In this document: piece after piece, positions 9,726-19,023 of the stretch | Layout: every line of letters starts with the position of its first letter | Position numbering within the stretch: the stretch's first letter is position 1 | Source of the DNA: Candidatus Woesearchaeota archaeon | GTDB lineage: Archaea > Nanobdellota > Nanobdellia > Woesearchaeales > UBA12501 | Assembly: GCA_014729495.1 (NCBI GenBank) | Contig: WJJV01000094.1 | Location: 1-36,975 of the forward strand | Direction: 5' to 3' | Length of the DNA stretch: 36,975 nucleotides | Notes under the pieces: generated by a model | Told to the model about the DNA's origin: nothing | What the model saw: the letters and a program-made list of their open reading frames with translations, nothing else | Databases searched by the model: none | Program-made: the position numbers and the translations under genes

Positions 9726-10568
9726 ATGGTGCTTGAATCAATAAACATAAAGTGGATTGAGCACAGGCCTTACATAGCTTTTGTGTTCGGACTGATATAC
9801 ACTGTAGTGGGTTATTTCGCAGCATTGGTCTTCTTCAGTGGATACATATCAATAGCCATGCTGTTCCTTTCAACGCTTCTTGTAGTGCCTTCGCTTGTCA
9901 AGCTTCTGGAGGTTGAGGAGAAAAGAGAGAGCAGGTATGGCCTGAAGCACTTCTTCAGGGAGCATAAGGACATTGTAGAGGCCTATATTTTCCTGTTCAT
10001 AGGAGTATTCATAGGTTATCTTATACTGGGATTCTTCATGTCAGAGACACAGTACCTTTCAGCATTTGAGTTCCAGAGGAACTTCCTCATAACTCAGGAA
10101 GGCCTTAGCGGAGATCTTATAGGCAACTTCATGAACACTCCATTTGAACCCAGCATGGCTGATGTAATGAGCGTGATAACAAATAATCTCATGGTATCAA
10201 TAATACTTTTCATTCTTTCTCTCCTATACGGTGCAGGAGCGATATTCCTTATAGTGTTCAATGCAAGCATATTCGCAAGCTTCATAACATTCGTGATAGA
10301 GTATCTTGCCCAGAAAGTGTCCACAGCTTTTGCGATACTTGGGGTTTTCTCTATACATATGGTCCCTGAAGTCTCAGGATTTCTCCTAGCAGCAATCTCA
10401 GGAGGTGTTGTGTCCAAAGCCCTTATGATGGAGAAGATAGGCGGAAAAGGATTCTCGCATGTCATAGAGGATGCAACAATACTTCTTTTTGCAGCCTGCC
10501 TTTTGATCATAGCTGCTGCATTCCTTGAGGTCTTTGTGACACCAGGCCTCTTCAAGATGATAGGATGA
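9726..10568 (+). CDS. SpoIIM/DUF95-like integral membrane protein (paralog 2)
   Basis: 280 aa; KWIEHRPYIAFVFGLIYTVVG, LLYGAGAIFLIVFNASIFASF and LLAAISGGVVSKALMMEKIGGKGFSHVIEDA align by eye to the 6009-6839 product. Confidence 0.78.
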   Translation: MVLESINIKWIEHRPYIAFVFGLIYTVVGYFAALVFFSGYISIAMLFLSTLLVVPSLVKLLEVEEKRESRYGLKHFFREHKDIVEAYIFLFIGVFIGYLILGFFMSETQYLSAFEFQRNFLITQEGLSGDLIGNFMNTPFEPSMADVMSVITNNLMVSIILFILSLLYGAGAIFLIVFNASIFASFITFVIEYLAQKVSTAFAILGVFSIHMVPEVSGFLLAAISGGVVSKALMMEKIGGKGFSHVIEDATILLFAACLLIIAAAFLEVFVTPGLFKMIG

Positions 10569-10644
10569 AGGGATAATCATCAGATATTCCATCTCAGGAC
10601 ATGAGATAATAAGCTTTTTAAAAGAAAGATTTCTTTAAGTTATT

Positions 10645-12555
10645 ATGAATAGCAAGCGCCTTAAGAAAATAAGCATTATTGGCATGATTACCATGATTAC
10701 CATCATGCTGATGATTCTTGCTTCAGCATCCCCTGTGCTTGCACAGTCAGGCAGCATAAAGCTGCTGGCAGTCTCTGAGAGCACAGGAGGTCTTGTCGGA
10801 AGCATAGCGCATCTCTATCTTGATATTGAGCCTGGCCAGGGAAGGATTTTCATAGACACTCTGCCTACTGCAAAGATTGACACCCAGCTTTCAACAAGGT
10901 TTGCAAAGGACATGGCCTGCAAATACCTCAATCTGGACTGCTCTAATCTGGATTTCTTCTATACAATAAGGGCTGACTCGCCCATTGTAGGCGGCCCTAG
11001 CGCAGGAGCAGCTATAACAACACTCACAATATCCCTTCTTGAAGGGATAGACCTTGATGAGGATACTGTGATAACAGGCACAATAAACTCAGGAGAGCTA
11101 ATAGGTCCTGTGGGCGGAGTGAAAGAGAAGATAGATGCTGCAGCAAGAGAGAATCTAAGCAAAGTGCTTATCCCTGCAGGAGAGAGGCATATTAATTATG
11201 TTAACAGCACAAACAGCATGAATAATACGAATAACAGAAATAATCAGAATAATAGGAATAACACGAATAACACTCTTGATGTTATTGAGTATGGACAGAT
11301 CATAGGCATAGATGTTGTTGAGGTCAGCACAATAGATGATGTCCTCTATCATTACACAGGAAAGATATTTGATGAATCTGATGATAATGTGAGCATAAGC
11401 CCAATGTACAAGGATACTATGGGTTTTCTTGCAGAGAGCCTGTGCGAGAGAAGCATTGACCTAAAGAAGCAGGTAAGCGCTTACAAGGTATCTGACATCT
11501 CAATAATAGACGCTGATTTCTCTGAAGACAAGAAGAGAGCAGAGAACCTGACCCAGGAAGGCATTGACGCATTCAGCCAGGATACATTCTATTCAGCAGC
11601 CAGCTACTGCTTTGGAGCTAATGTCAGGTATAAATCCCTTATCTATAAGATGAGGGATATGGATCGCGAGGAAGCCATATCAGAGATAGAGGATATCAAA
11701 GAAGAGGTGGAAGACCTGAAAAAAGAAGTCAGTAATAGGGAGATAAGGACCATAACAGACCTTCAGGCATACATGATTGTCATGGACAGGATAGAAGAGG
11801 CAGAAGACTACCTCAATCTCAGCAGGATAAATGCCAACAACAATTCATCAAGGCTTCCTGATAATCTCGCATTCGCTCTTGAGAGATACAACAGCGCCAT
11901 CTCCTGGTCAAAGTTCTTTGGCCAGAAAGGCAAGAGATTCAGGATCAGCGATGCAGAGATAATGAGATCCTGCATAAACAAGATATCAGAGGCAGAGGAG
12001 CATCACAGCTATATTGACTACCTTTTCAGCGGACTGCTGGCTGACACAAAAAAGGAGATATCCAACGCCAGAAAGAAATATAATAACGAGGAGTATGTCC
12101 TGTGCCTTTACAAGGCAACTCTTGCAAAAGCGAATATAGGGGTTGTATCAAGCACTATAGGCATTGAGAAGGAAGGGCTTCAGGATCTTCTTGACAGGAA
12201 ACTGAAGGCAGCAGAGAAGTCAATAGCAGAACAGCAGGATGGAGGAATATTTCCTATACTCGGTTACAGCTATTATGAGTATGCGCAGAGCCTTAGAGAC
12301 AGGGACATATTCTCTGCACTCCTCTATTCAGAGTATGCACTGGAGCTTTCAACACTTGACATATACTTTGAGCCGGAAAAGATAAGCCTTGGCAGATTCA
12401 ACAGCAGTGATACAGTGATATTCTTCTCAGGTATGGCTCTGGGCATAATGTTCGCTGTGATGGTGATGGTTCTTGAGAAGGTCAACAACTGGAGAAAGAG
12501 CAAAAGAAAGAGCCCAAAGCACAAGAAGATAAAATTCAAGTTCAGGAAGAAATAA
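10645..12555 (+). CDS. Secreted/membrane-anchored Lon-type (S16-like) serine protease
   Basis: 636 aa; signal peptide; DSPIVGGPSAGAAITTLTISLL (Ser) and GPVGGVKEKIDAA (Lys) Lon catalytic motifs; C-terminal TM and basic tail. Confidence 0.85.
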   Translation: MNSKRLKKISIIGMITMITIMLMILASASPVLAQSGSIKLLAVSESTGGLVGSIAHLYLDIEPGQGRIFIDTLPTAKIDTQLSTRFAKDMACKYLNLDCSNLDFFYTIRADSPIVGGPSAGAAITTLTISLLEGIDLDEDTVITGTINSGELIGPVGGVKEKIDAAARENLSKVLIPAGERHINYVNSTNSMNNTNNRNNQNNRNNTNNTLDVIEYGQIIGIDVVEVSTIDDVLYHYTGKIFDESDDNVSISPMYKDTMGFLAESLCERSIDLKKQVSAYKVSDISIIDADFSEDKKRAENLTQEGIDAFSQDTFYSAASYCFGANVRYKSLIYKMRDMDREEAISEIEDIKEEVEDLKKEVSNREIRTITDLQAYMIVMDRIEEAEDYLNLSRINANNNSSRLPDNLAFALERYNSAISWSKFFGQKGKRFRISDAEIMRSCINKISEAEEHHSYIDYLFSGLLADTKKEISNARKKYNNEEYVLCLYKATLAKANIGVVSSTIGIEKEGLQDLLDRKLKAAEKSIAEQQDGGIFPILGYSYYEYAQSLRDRDIFSALLYSEYALELSTLDIYFEPEKISLGRFNSSDTVIFFSGMALGIMFAVMVMVLEKVNNWRKSKRKSPKHKKIKFKFRKK

Positions 12556-12578
12556 TCAATTCAGGAAGAAATAATCAA
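12541..12578 (+). repeat. Exact 19-bp tandem duplication at a gene junction
   Basis: TTCAGGAAGAAATAATCAA at 12541-12559 and again at 12560-12578; the first unit spans the stop codon of the protease ORF. Confidence 0.95.
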
Positions 12579-12584
12579 ATAATC

Positions 12585-13253
12585 ATGAGGGATCAGATGC
12601 TTAAGATAGACCTTCATACTCATGCAGGAAAAGACAGGGATCACGCTCTTGCTTATTCTCCAAGACAGCTCATTGACAGGACAGCAAAGCTTGGATATGA
12701 TATCCTGTCAATAACAAACCATGAAACCTTAACATTCAGCAAGGACATTAAGGATTATGCCAAGAAGAGAGGCATTCTGCTGATTCCAGGGATTGAGAAG
12801 AGAATTGAGAACAAGGAGGTCATAATACTGAATGCAGACAAAAAGGCTGAGAACCTGAGAACATTCAGGGATCTCAAGAGATACAGGGAAACAAAGGATG
12901 TGTTTGTGATGGCGCCCCATCCTTTCTATCCTGACCCAAAAGCCCTTCACTCAAGGCTTGCTGAGAACATAGAGCTTTTTGACAGCATAGAGTTCTCTCA
13001 TTTCTACCTCAGCTGGTGGACATTCAACAGCAGAGCAGCAGAAATTGCAGAGAAGCACAGGCTTCCTCTTATAGGGACTTCTGACTGCCATATGTTTGAG
13101 CAGCTCAACAGGACATACACCCTTGCAGAATCAGAAAAGAATATTCAGTCTCTTTTTGAGAGCCTGAGGAAAAGGAAGATAAAGCTTGTCACAGAACCGC
13201 TGGGTTTGATCGAAGCAATAAGGATTATCACTGCGCTTTATCTTAAGTACTGA
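12585..13253 (+). CDS. PHP-domain metal-dependent phosphoesterase
   Basis: 222 aa; IDLHTHAGKDRDH, LSITNHETLTF, LIPGIE, VMAPHPFYPD and GTSDCHMFEQL motifs. Confidence 0.88.
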   Translation: MRDQMLKIDLHTHAGKDRDHALAYSPRQLIDRTAKLGYDILSITNHETLTFSKDIKDYAKKRGILLIPGIEKRIENKEVIILNADKKAENLRTFRDLKRYRETKDVFVMAPHPFYPDPKALHSRLAENIELFDSIEFSHFYLSWWTFNSRAAEIAEKHRLPLIGTSDCHMFEQLNRTYTLAESEKNIQSLFESLRKRKIKLVTEPLGLIEAIRIITALYLKY

Positions 13254-13355
13254 TGCTCTTTTCAGATACTTTTTATATGATGCTCTGCTGTATGGTGCGG
13301 TAATCTGAACAGCATCAGCACAATATTTATAAATGAAAATTGATTCAGAATAATC

Positions 13356-13946
13356 ATGTCTGTCAAAATAAAGGGGTTGAAGACCAGAGTCAAGTATTTT
13401 GGCATATTTGACTTCAAGCAGATCTACAGGGACGTAAAGGAGAAGCTCCAGGACATAGGTTATCTCAATTCTAAGGAAGGCGCAAAGAACATGATGGAGA
13501 CATATTATTCTGAGAAGAGATCATCTGATCCGAGAGAGGCAAAGACAATGTGGCTTTGGTGGAGGATGCCGAAGAGAGAGGAAGGGTCGCCGTTCTATGA
13601 GCAGAGGTTAGGGATTGACTTCCATCTCAGGTATATCAAGGATGTTGAGGTAATGCTTGACGGAGAGAAGAAAAGGGCTCAGCAGGGAGAGATAGAGGTC
13701 TGGATCAATGGCGATCTTATAATAGACCCTGATGATGAATGGAAGAACCACTGGCTCATGAATCACTTCCTTGATTTCATGATAAGGAGGGTGTGGAGAA
13801 AGCAGAGAGAAAGCAGGAAGAACAGCACCATAACCGATGTCCTCAAGATGCAGGCGTTTGTCAAAGAGTCATTTGAGGTACTGCATTTCATGCCTCTAAA
13901 AGGAGAATCATTCTATGACAGCATGGGTTATAAGCCCAGGCCATGA
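13356..13946 (+). CDS. Conserved hypothetical protein
   Basis: 196 aa ORF with normal codon texture and no strong competing ORF; no family recognised. Confidence 0.7.
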   Translation: MSVKIKGLKTRVKYFGIFDFKQIYRDVKEKLQDIGYLNSKEGAKNMMETYYSEKRSSDPREAKTMWLWWRMPKREEGSPFYEQRLGIDFHLRYIKDVEVMLDGEKKRAQQGEIEVWINGDLIIDPDDEWKNHWLMNHFLDFMIRRVWRKQRESRKNSTITDVLKMQAFVKESFEVLHFMPLKGESFYDSMGYKPRP

Positions 13947-14033
13947 AGCATGCCATGATATTGCTTATGGGTTGACCTATCAGCAGCATATTCAAGCATA
14001 AAATATTTAAATCAGGCTGAAAATATTCATAAA

Positions 14034-14279
14034 ATGGCAGAAAAAGCAAGCAAGGATGAACAGGTAGGCTTCCACAAGGGAGCGCTGAGCACTCTGGCAA
14101 AGGAGAGGGAGGAGATGATGAAGATCCTCAATATTGTCGAGCAGCTCATGCAGATGCATGTCAAGGCACTGAAGGACCTTGGAGTTGATCTTGCCAAAGA
14201 GGCAGAGAAGCTCAAAGGAGGAACAGGACAGAGCGAACAGGCAGCATCAAAAAAGCCCATAGAAGACATCCTTAAGTGA
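14034..14279 (+). CDS. Small helical hypothetical protein
   Basis: 81 aa ORF downstream of AAAATATTTAAAT promoter-like sequence; the antisense ORF looks spurious. Confidence 0.6.
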   Translation: MAEKASKDEQVGFHKGALSTLAKEREEMMKILNIVEQLMQMHVKALKDLGVDLAKEAEKLKGGTGQSEQAASKKPIEDILK

Positions 14280-14320
14280 ATTCTGATAGTGATGGGTAAT
14301 CGCACTAGCTAGGCCTTGCC

Positions 14321-14776
14321 TCATTCGCCGAGTATCCTTCTGGTCTTTGGGACATAATTAAGTATCTCTCCCTGCTTCACCTTTCCGCATCCCATGAAGT
14401 CATCATTGTTCTTTATGATCACAAAGCCAGATTCTTTGATCACTTTCCTGAACAGATTATGGCCGTGCAGCCATATCTTTGTCTCGCCATCGCTTATGTC
14501 AAGAACATTCTTCTTTGCGACAGGGCCTACAATCTGGCTTCCTTCAATGCTCAGCCTGACCTCCTTGTTCTTCATGACCTCTCCAAAGTACATTCCCATC
14601 TTGTCTATGTGCAGCTTTGTCTCGTCAAGCGTGGAAAAGTCCTTGTTCATGAGATAAAGCTTGAACTTTGAGCTCAGGAGAAATACCAGGTCTGTCTTTA
14701 GATCAGCATCCCACTGTTCCTTTATTGATTTGAGTATTGCTTTCTTCTCTCTGGTGTTCAGTATATTGAGTTTCAT
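14321..14776 (-). CDS. PUA-domain RNA-binding protein
   Basis: MKLNILNTREKKAILKSIKEQWDADL...; C-terminal GPVAKKNVLDISDGETKIWLHG...VIIKNNDDFMGCGKVKQGEILNYVPKTRRILG is PUA-like. Start placed at the internal Met. Confidence 0.65.
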   Translation of the reverse strand: MKLNILNTREKKAILKSIKEQWDADLKTDLVFLLSSKFKLYLMNKDFSTLDETKLHIDKMGMYFGEVMKNKEVRLSIEGSQIVGPVAKKNVLDISDGETKIWLHGHNLFRKVIKESGFVIIKNNDDFMGCGKVKQGEILNYVPKTRRILGE

Positions 14777-14813
14777 GAGAAAAAGAGAAAAAAAAGAACA
14801 ATAAAAAGGTTTC

Positions 14814-15134
14814 CTAAATGTCGAACTTGTCTCCATATTTTCCTATCAGAGGCACTGGTTTCATCTCTCCTGAGACTGAGTAAATCAGACCCATTATCCA
14901 AAGCACGAACACTATAAGACTTCCTATAGGCAGCACTATGAACCATCCTATGAAAGGCACTATGCTTCCTACCACTGACACAACAACTGATGCTATGAAA
15001 ATGATAAGGCTCTGCTTAGCATAATACATCACATACTTGTCATCTTTCTTCACAAGAAGAGCTATTATGAATCCTATTATGCTCAAGAAAACTGCCAGAA
15101 AAGCCCAAAGCTTCTGATCTCCTTTATTTGCCAT
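14814..15134 (-). CDS. DUF4870-like small membrane protein
   Basis: MANKGDQKLWAFLAVFLSIIGFIIALLVKKDDKYVMYYAKQSLIIFI...; three TM pattern typical of this family. Confidence 0.7.
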   Translation of the reverse strand: MANKGDQKLWAFLAVFLSIIGFIIALLVKKDDKYVMYYAKQSLIIFIASVVVSVVGSIVPFIGWFIVLPIGSLIVFVLWIMGLIYSVSGEMKPVPLIGKYGDKFDI

Positions 15135-15202
15135 TATTTCACCCCCATCTGTTTTATAAATATTGATTACCTTAAAACACATCTAATATATAAATACTTT
15201 GC

Positions 15203-16969
15203 TTAAACTCCCCAGACAGCATTGTTTTTCCTCTTTATAAGGGCTATCTCCTTTATGGCCTCTATTTCGTCCTCACTGAGGTATTTCTTCAGATACTTCA
15301 TCTTCCTGAAGTCATCTTCTGGCACTGCGCTGTATAATACGCTTCCTTCATCTATCTGCCTTCCCACAGTCACTCCAGGGAATGACGCAGCCACCTGCTT
15401 GCCTTTCTCTGCCTCGCTCACGTTCTCTTTCTCAAGCTGTATTGTCTTGACTTCTGTAATCTCTTTTCCTTCATCATTCATGATCGGCATGCCTGTCTTC
15501 AGCTTTCCGGCAAGGATCTCCACTCCAACTATTGCAGGATTGCTCTGCCTGAATACATAGCCTTGAAGGACTTTTATCCTGCAGGGCCTCACAAGAGTGT
15601 CAAGCTTCATGGCCTCAATGTTCTTTGATGACTCATCTGCCCATTTCTCATAGTCCTCAATTATCCTGTATATGACATCATTTGTTATTATCTTGACCTT
15701 CTTGGGAACATGGATATCCTCAGGCACCATTACATTGAATCCAAGTATCGCGCTCTGAAGAGGATCCTTCTCAAAGCTACTTTCAGCATCTGCGATGTCC
15801 TTCTTTGTTATATTTCCTATAGATGCTTTTCTGATAGCTATATCCTTCTCCTTGAGCAGCTGGACAAGAGCCTCAAGTGATCCTATGTTGTCCGCCTTTA
15901 TCACAACACCTTCAGAGCCTTTCTCAATAAGGACTTCTCCAACTGTCTTCTGGACATCATGTATTATCTCATCTGTATCCTGCTGTTCACCTACAGCAAC
16001 TACTGGCATGCCTGCAATAGCTTCCTCCACATCAGGTGCTGATATCTTGACTCCAGTAGCAGCTTTAACTTCCTTGACTGACCTGAACTTGGCCTTCTTC
16101 TCCCTCATCTCTGACAGGGGCATTGGTTCAAACAATGCCCTGACCTTTGTCACAATAGGCTCGTTTATTCCGCCTATGACTATAGTATCATTGACCTTAA
16201 GTGTTCCATCATACAATATGACATCAATTGTCTTGCCTAGTCCTTTCTCTTCCTTTACTTCCATGACAGTGCCTTTTGCAGGACCTGATACATTGCAGTC
16301 CAGGCATCTTTCAAGGAATCTTTGGGCCAGTCCAGCCACCATCATTATGAGCTCAGGTAGTCCTTCGCCGGTCTTTGCAGAACATGGCACAATAGCCACT
16401 TTCTTGCTGAAATCATCCACCCTGTCAAATCTTTCAGAATCCATCTGGAATCTCTCATGGATCTGGCCCACAAGCTCATAGAGCTTCTGGTCAAGAGCAG
16501 CGGCAACATCAGGAGACTGCTCTTTCAGATTGGCAAGGGCTCCTTTGTCTGAGGATTTCCAGCCAGGCACAAGATCCAGTTTGTTGGCTGCGATCACAAA
16601 AGGAGTCTTGTTGGATCTCAGTATCTCTATAGCCTCAATAGTCTGCGGCTTGAACCCCTCATTTATGTCAACCACAAGTATGGCTATGTCAGCAAGCGAG
16701 CCGCCTCTTTTCCTGAGGCTTGTGAATGCTGCATGTCCAGGAGTGTCGATGAACAGCAGGCCTGGAATGGTCAGCTTCATGTTCAGGCTATCAAGAAGCT
16801 CTCCGCATCTATCATTTATTACTTCAAGAGGTATTATTGAAGCGCCTATTGCCTGGGTTATTGCTCCTGCCTCGCCCTTGACTATACAACTGCCTCTGAT
16901 AGAATCAAGAATGCTTGACTTGCCATGGTCAACATGGCCCAAAACAGAGCATATAGGGCTTCTTAGCAT
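15203..16969 (-). CDS. infB: Translation initiation factor aIF5B/IF-2
   Basis: MLRSPICSVLGHVDHGKSSILDSIRG, IDTPGHAAFTSLRKRGG and ANKLDLVPGW GTPase motifs. Start placed at internal Met 16969, because the longer ORF runs into the repeat element. Confidence 0.95.
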   Translation of the reverse strand: MLRSPICSVLGHVDHGKSSILDSIRGSCIVKGEAGAITQAIGASIIPLEVINDRCGELLDSLNMKLTIPGLLFIDTPGHAAFTSLRKRGGSLADIAILVVDINEGFKPQTIEAIEILRSNKTPFVIAANKLDLVPGWKSSDKGALANLKEQSPDVAAALDQKLYELVGQIHERFQMDSERFDRVDDFSKKVAIVPCSAKTGEGLPELIMMVAGLAQRFLERCLDCNVSGPAKGTVMEVKEEKGLGKTIDVILYDGTLKVNDTIVIGGINEPIVTKVRALFEPMPLSEMREKKAKFRSVKEVKAATGVKISAPDVEEAIAGMPVVAVGEQQDTDEIIHDVQKTVGEVLIEKGSEGVVIKADNIGSLEALVQLLKEKDIAIRKASIGNITKKDIADAESSFEKDPLQSAILGFNVMVPEDIHVPKKVKIITNDVIYRIIEDYEKWADESSKNIEAMKLDTLVRPCRIKVLQGYVFRQSNPAIVGVEILAGKLKTGMPIMNDEGKEITEVKTIQLEKENVSEAEKGKQVAASFPGVTVGRQIDEGSVLYSAVPEDDFRKMKYLKKYLSEDEIEAIKEIALIKRKNNAVWGV

Positions 16970-17039
16970 TTTAGACACCAGATCTGAAGAAAAAAAGACT
17001 GTATTTAAAGGTTTGGGTGGTAATATTATAATGATATTA

Positions 17040-17400
17040 TCTGCAACAACTATAATGGGCTCATACACTGTCAAGAAGAAGGGTTTATTATTATGCAGGC
17101 AGCAACAGAAAATCTAAGATTTTCTTAGTTACAAAAGCTTCGCATTTGTAACAACAACAATGGACTCATACACGGTCAAAAAGGAAATTTTCTATCTTTA
17201 CGGCAGCAGCAACAGTGGACAGATTGATAAATTAATGTCGGCAACAACAATAATGGATTCATACACCGTTAAAAATTTGCTTTGCAAATTTTTACCTTAT
17301 TCGTAAATGCTAAAAATTTACTATGTAAATTTTTACCATCTACACTCAGTATTCATCCCTTGTTGTTGCCTCAAAAAAGTTATGTTGCTGCCTCAACTAT
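17040..17400 (+). repeat. Composite hairpin-repeat element, copy B: modules and scaffold
   Basis: CAACAACAATGGACTCATACACGGTCAAA (17152-17180), GGCAACAACAATAATGGATTCATACACCGTTAAAA (17240-), TCTACACTCAGTATTC, TTGTTGTTGCC; same order as copies A and C. Confidence 0.9.
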
Positions 17401-17423
17401 TCTGCCTGGCTAAAGCCAAAAGA

Positions 17424-17800
17424 TAGCGCCACCTCGCTGATGTCACTAGAGCAACATCTTATCAGCGAGGCTAGGAATATGTTGCAAGAGAATAAACCAA
17501 AAGGAATAGCCACCTCTCCGATGTCAGGGTAGCAGCATCTGATCGGAGAGGCAAGGAGTTTAAATGTTTTGAAGAATTCATATAATGCCATAGCCACCTC
17601 GCCAACATAGCATTAGCAGCATCTTATTGGCGAGGCTAGGAGAAGAGTGCAATATAATCCTCTTAAAGCCATCCACCTTTCCGTGGTCTGGTTTATGGCG
17701 CTTATAAGAGAGGCTAGGAATAAATTACAATATAATCCCAAAAATCTATCGCCATCTCTCAGACATAGGACTATCAGCATCCTTTTTCGAGGCAAGAATG
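17424..17800 (+). repeat. Tandem array of about five hairpin units, about 80 bp period (last two degenerate)
   Basis: Stems: CCTCGCTGAT/ATCAGCGAGG (17432/17461), CCTCTCCGAT/ATCGGAGAGG (17513/17542), CCTCGCCAA/TTGGCGAGG (17597/17627), plus decayed units near 17676 and 17754. Confidence 0.88.
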
Positions 17801-17952
17801 ATACATCTATACATCAGATAATCAAGAGCTGACTATGCTATTACTTCATATTGATTCAGATTCTCAATCAAAACATTTATATATCTCTTAACCATTCTGA
17901 AATAGTAATATTTGAGATAGTAATATTAATAATTTTAAAGCGGGGTGTTGAT

Positions 17953-18333
17953 ATGAAAAAGGGACTGACAGGATTCTTTGCTGGAATCATCATGATGATT
18001 CTTATATCTACTATTGCATGCGCTGTGCCTGGTTATGACCTGCAGCTGAGCACATTCAGGTTCGGCGGAGTGTATGATGATCAGCTTGAGATGCACTATA
18101 ATGTATACAACTCAGGCCTTGAGAACATTGAGGACGCCACTGTCACACTATGGATACCTGATGCAGGATATTATGCTGCCTCAGGAGGATTTGACATAAG
18201 CGACGGCGAGAAGCACGGCCATTACTTCACTCCAGGCCTTGACAGCCTTGAGCCTGGCTGGCATTTTGCAAGGATAATGGTGTCAAGCGATTACTCAAGG
18301 GATATCATGTGGAGATGGATAGAGATAGAATGA
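17953..18333 (+). CDS. Small secreted protein with CARDB-like beta-sandwich
   Basis: MKKGLTGFFAGIIMMILISTIACAVPGYDLQLSTFRFGGVYDDQLEMHYNVYNSGLENIEDATVTLWIPD: signal peptide plus CARDB-like pattern. Confidence 0.7.
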   Translation: MKKGLTGFFAGIIMMILISTIACAVPGYDLQLSTFRFGGVYDDQLEMHYNVYNSGLENIEDATVTLWIPDAGYYAASGGFDISDGEKHGHYFTPGLDSLEPGWHFARIMVSSDYSRDIMWRWIEIE

Positions 18334-18363
18334 TCTGTGTGGGGCAGAATCTGATAAAGTAAA

Positions 18364-18987
18364 ATGCATGGGCATTCAGCTGATCTGATTGAGAGAGAAC
18401 TAAGAAGATATCTCTGTAAGGATGGTTTTGATGAAAAAAGAACTCTTGATGATGTCAGGAAGGTCTTGTATTGGATCAATGAAAAGCAGCCAAGGATTCC
18501 TGCTGAAGTTAATCCGAGAAACCTTGAGGGTATTTCTACAGATTTCCATTACAAAAAGAGATATGTCTGCACTGATGATACTGGAATTGTAGTCAATAGA
18601 AGAGTGGATCTTAGAAGAATCATCAGGCAAGGAAAGCCTGCCATTGCTTTACCTCAGGATCTCTACATAAGACTGGCTAACCTGAAGACAAATCATTTCT
18701 TCAGCTCTTCATGGCTTGAGAATATCGCAAGGAATGATCCTCTGGTCACTGATGCAATAGCATCAACTCTGACTGGTTTCGGAGTGCTCGCAAAACAGAC
18801 CGATACTAAGCTCTCAGTCTATGGGGACAGCGAGATAATAAGCCCTTTGCTGATAATACCTGGTGTTGATATGGAAACTTATGGGCTGTTAAGGCAATGG
18901 GAAAAAAGGTTCTCTGTTGACAGGAACCTGAAGTATGGTTTCTTTGGCATTGCTTCACCAGAAAAACCAGGAAAGTACGCGGCTTAA
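18364..18987 (+). CDS. Hypothetical protein
   Basis: 207 aa ORF; no family recognised. Confidence 0.55.
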   Translation: MHGHSADLIERELRRYLCKDGFDEKRTLDDVRKVLYWINEKQPRIPAEVNPRNLEGISTDFHYKKRYVCTDDTGIVVNRRVDLRRIIRQGKPAIALPQDLYIRLANLKTNHFFSSSWLENIARNDPLVTDAIASTLTGFGVLAKQTDTKLSVYGDSEIISPLLIIPGVDMETYGLLRQWEKRFSVDRNLKYGFFGIASPEKPGKYAA

Positions 18988-19023
18988 TAAAGCGTTGTTC
19001 TCAAAAGAATAATTGAGCTTTCT

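Noticed and set aside
15795-17117. Plus-strand ORFs antisense to infB
   Set aside because: They overlap the well-supported aIF5B gene on the opposite strand; no recognisable domain.
17240-17370. Retron or DGR template RNA
   Set aside because: No reverse transcriptase ORF in the window and no template/variable repeat pair recognised.
17424-17800. CRISPR array
   Set aside because: Units are not identical repeats with unique spacers. Both hairpin and spacer portions are imperfectly repeated, and no cas genes are visible.
17397-17832. Small ORFs (66, 60 and 61 aa) in the hairpin array
   Set aside because: They encode the repeated hairpin unit (for example LASLIRCC..DIGEVA) and are interrupted differently in each copy; no coding support.
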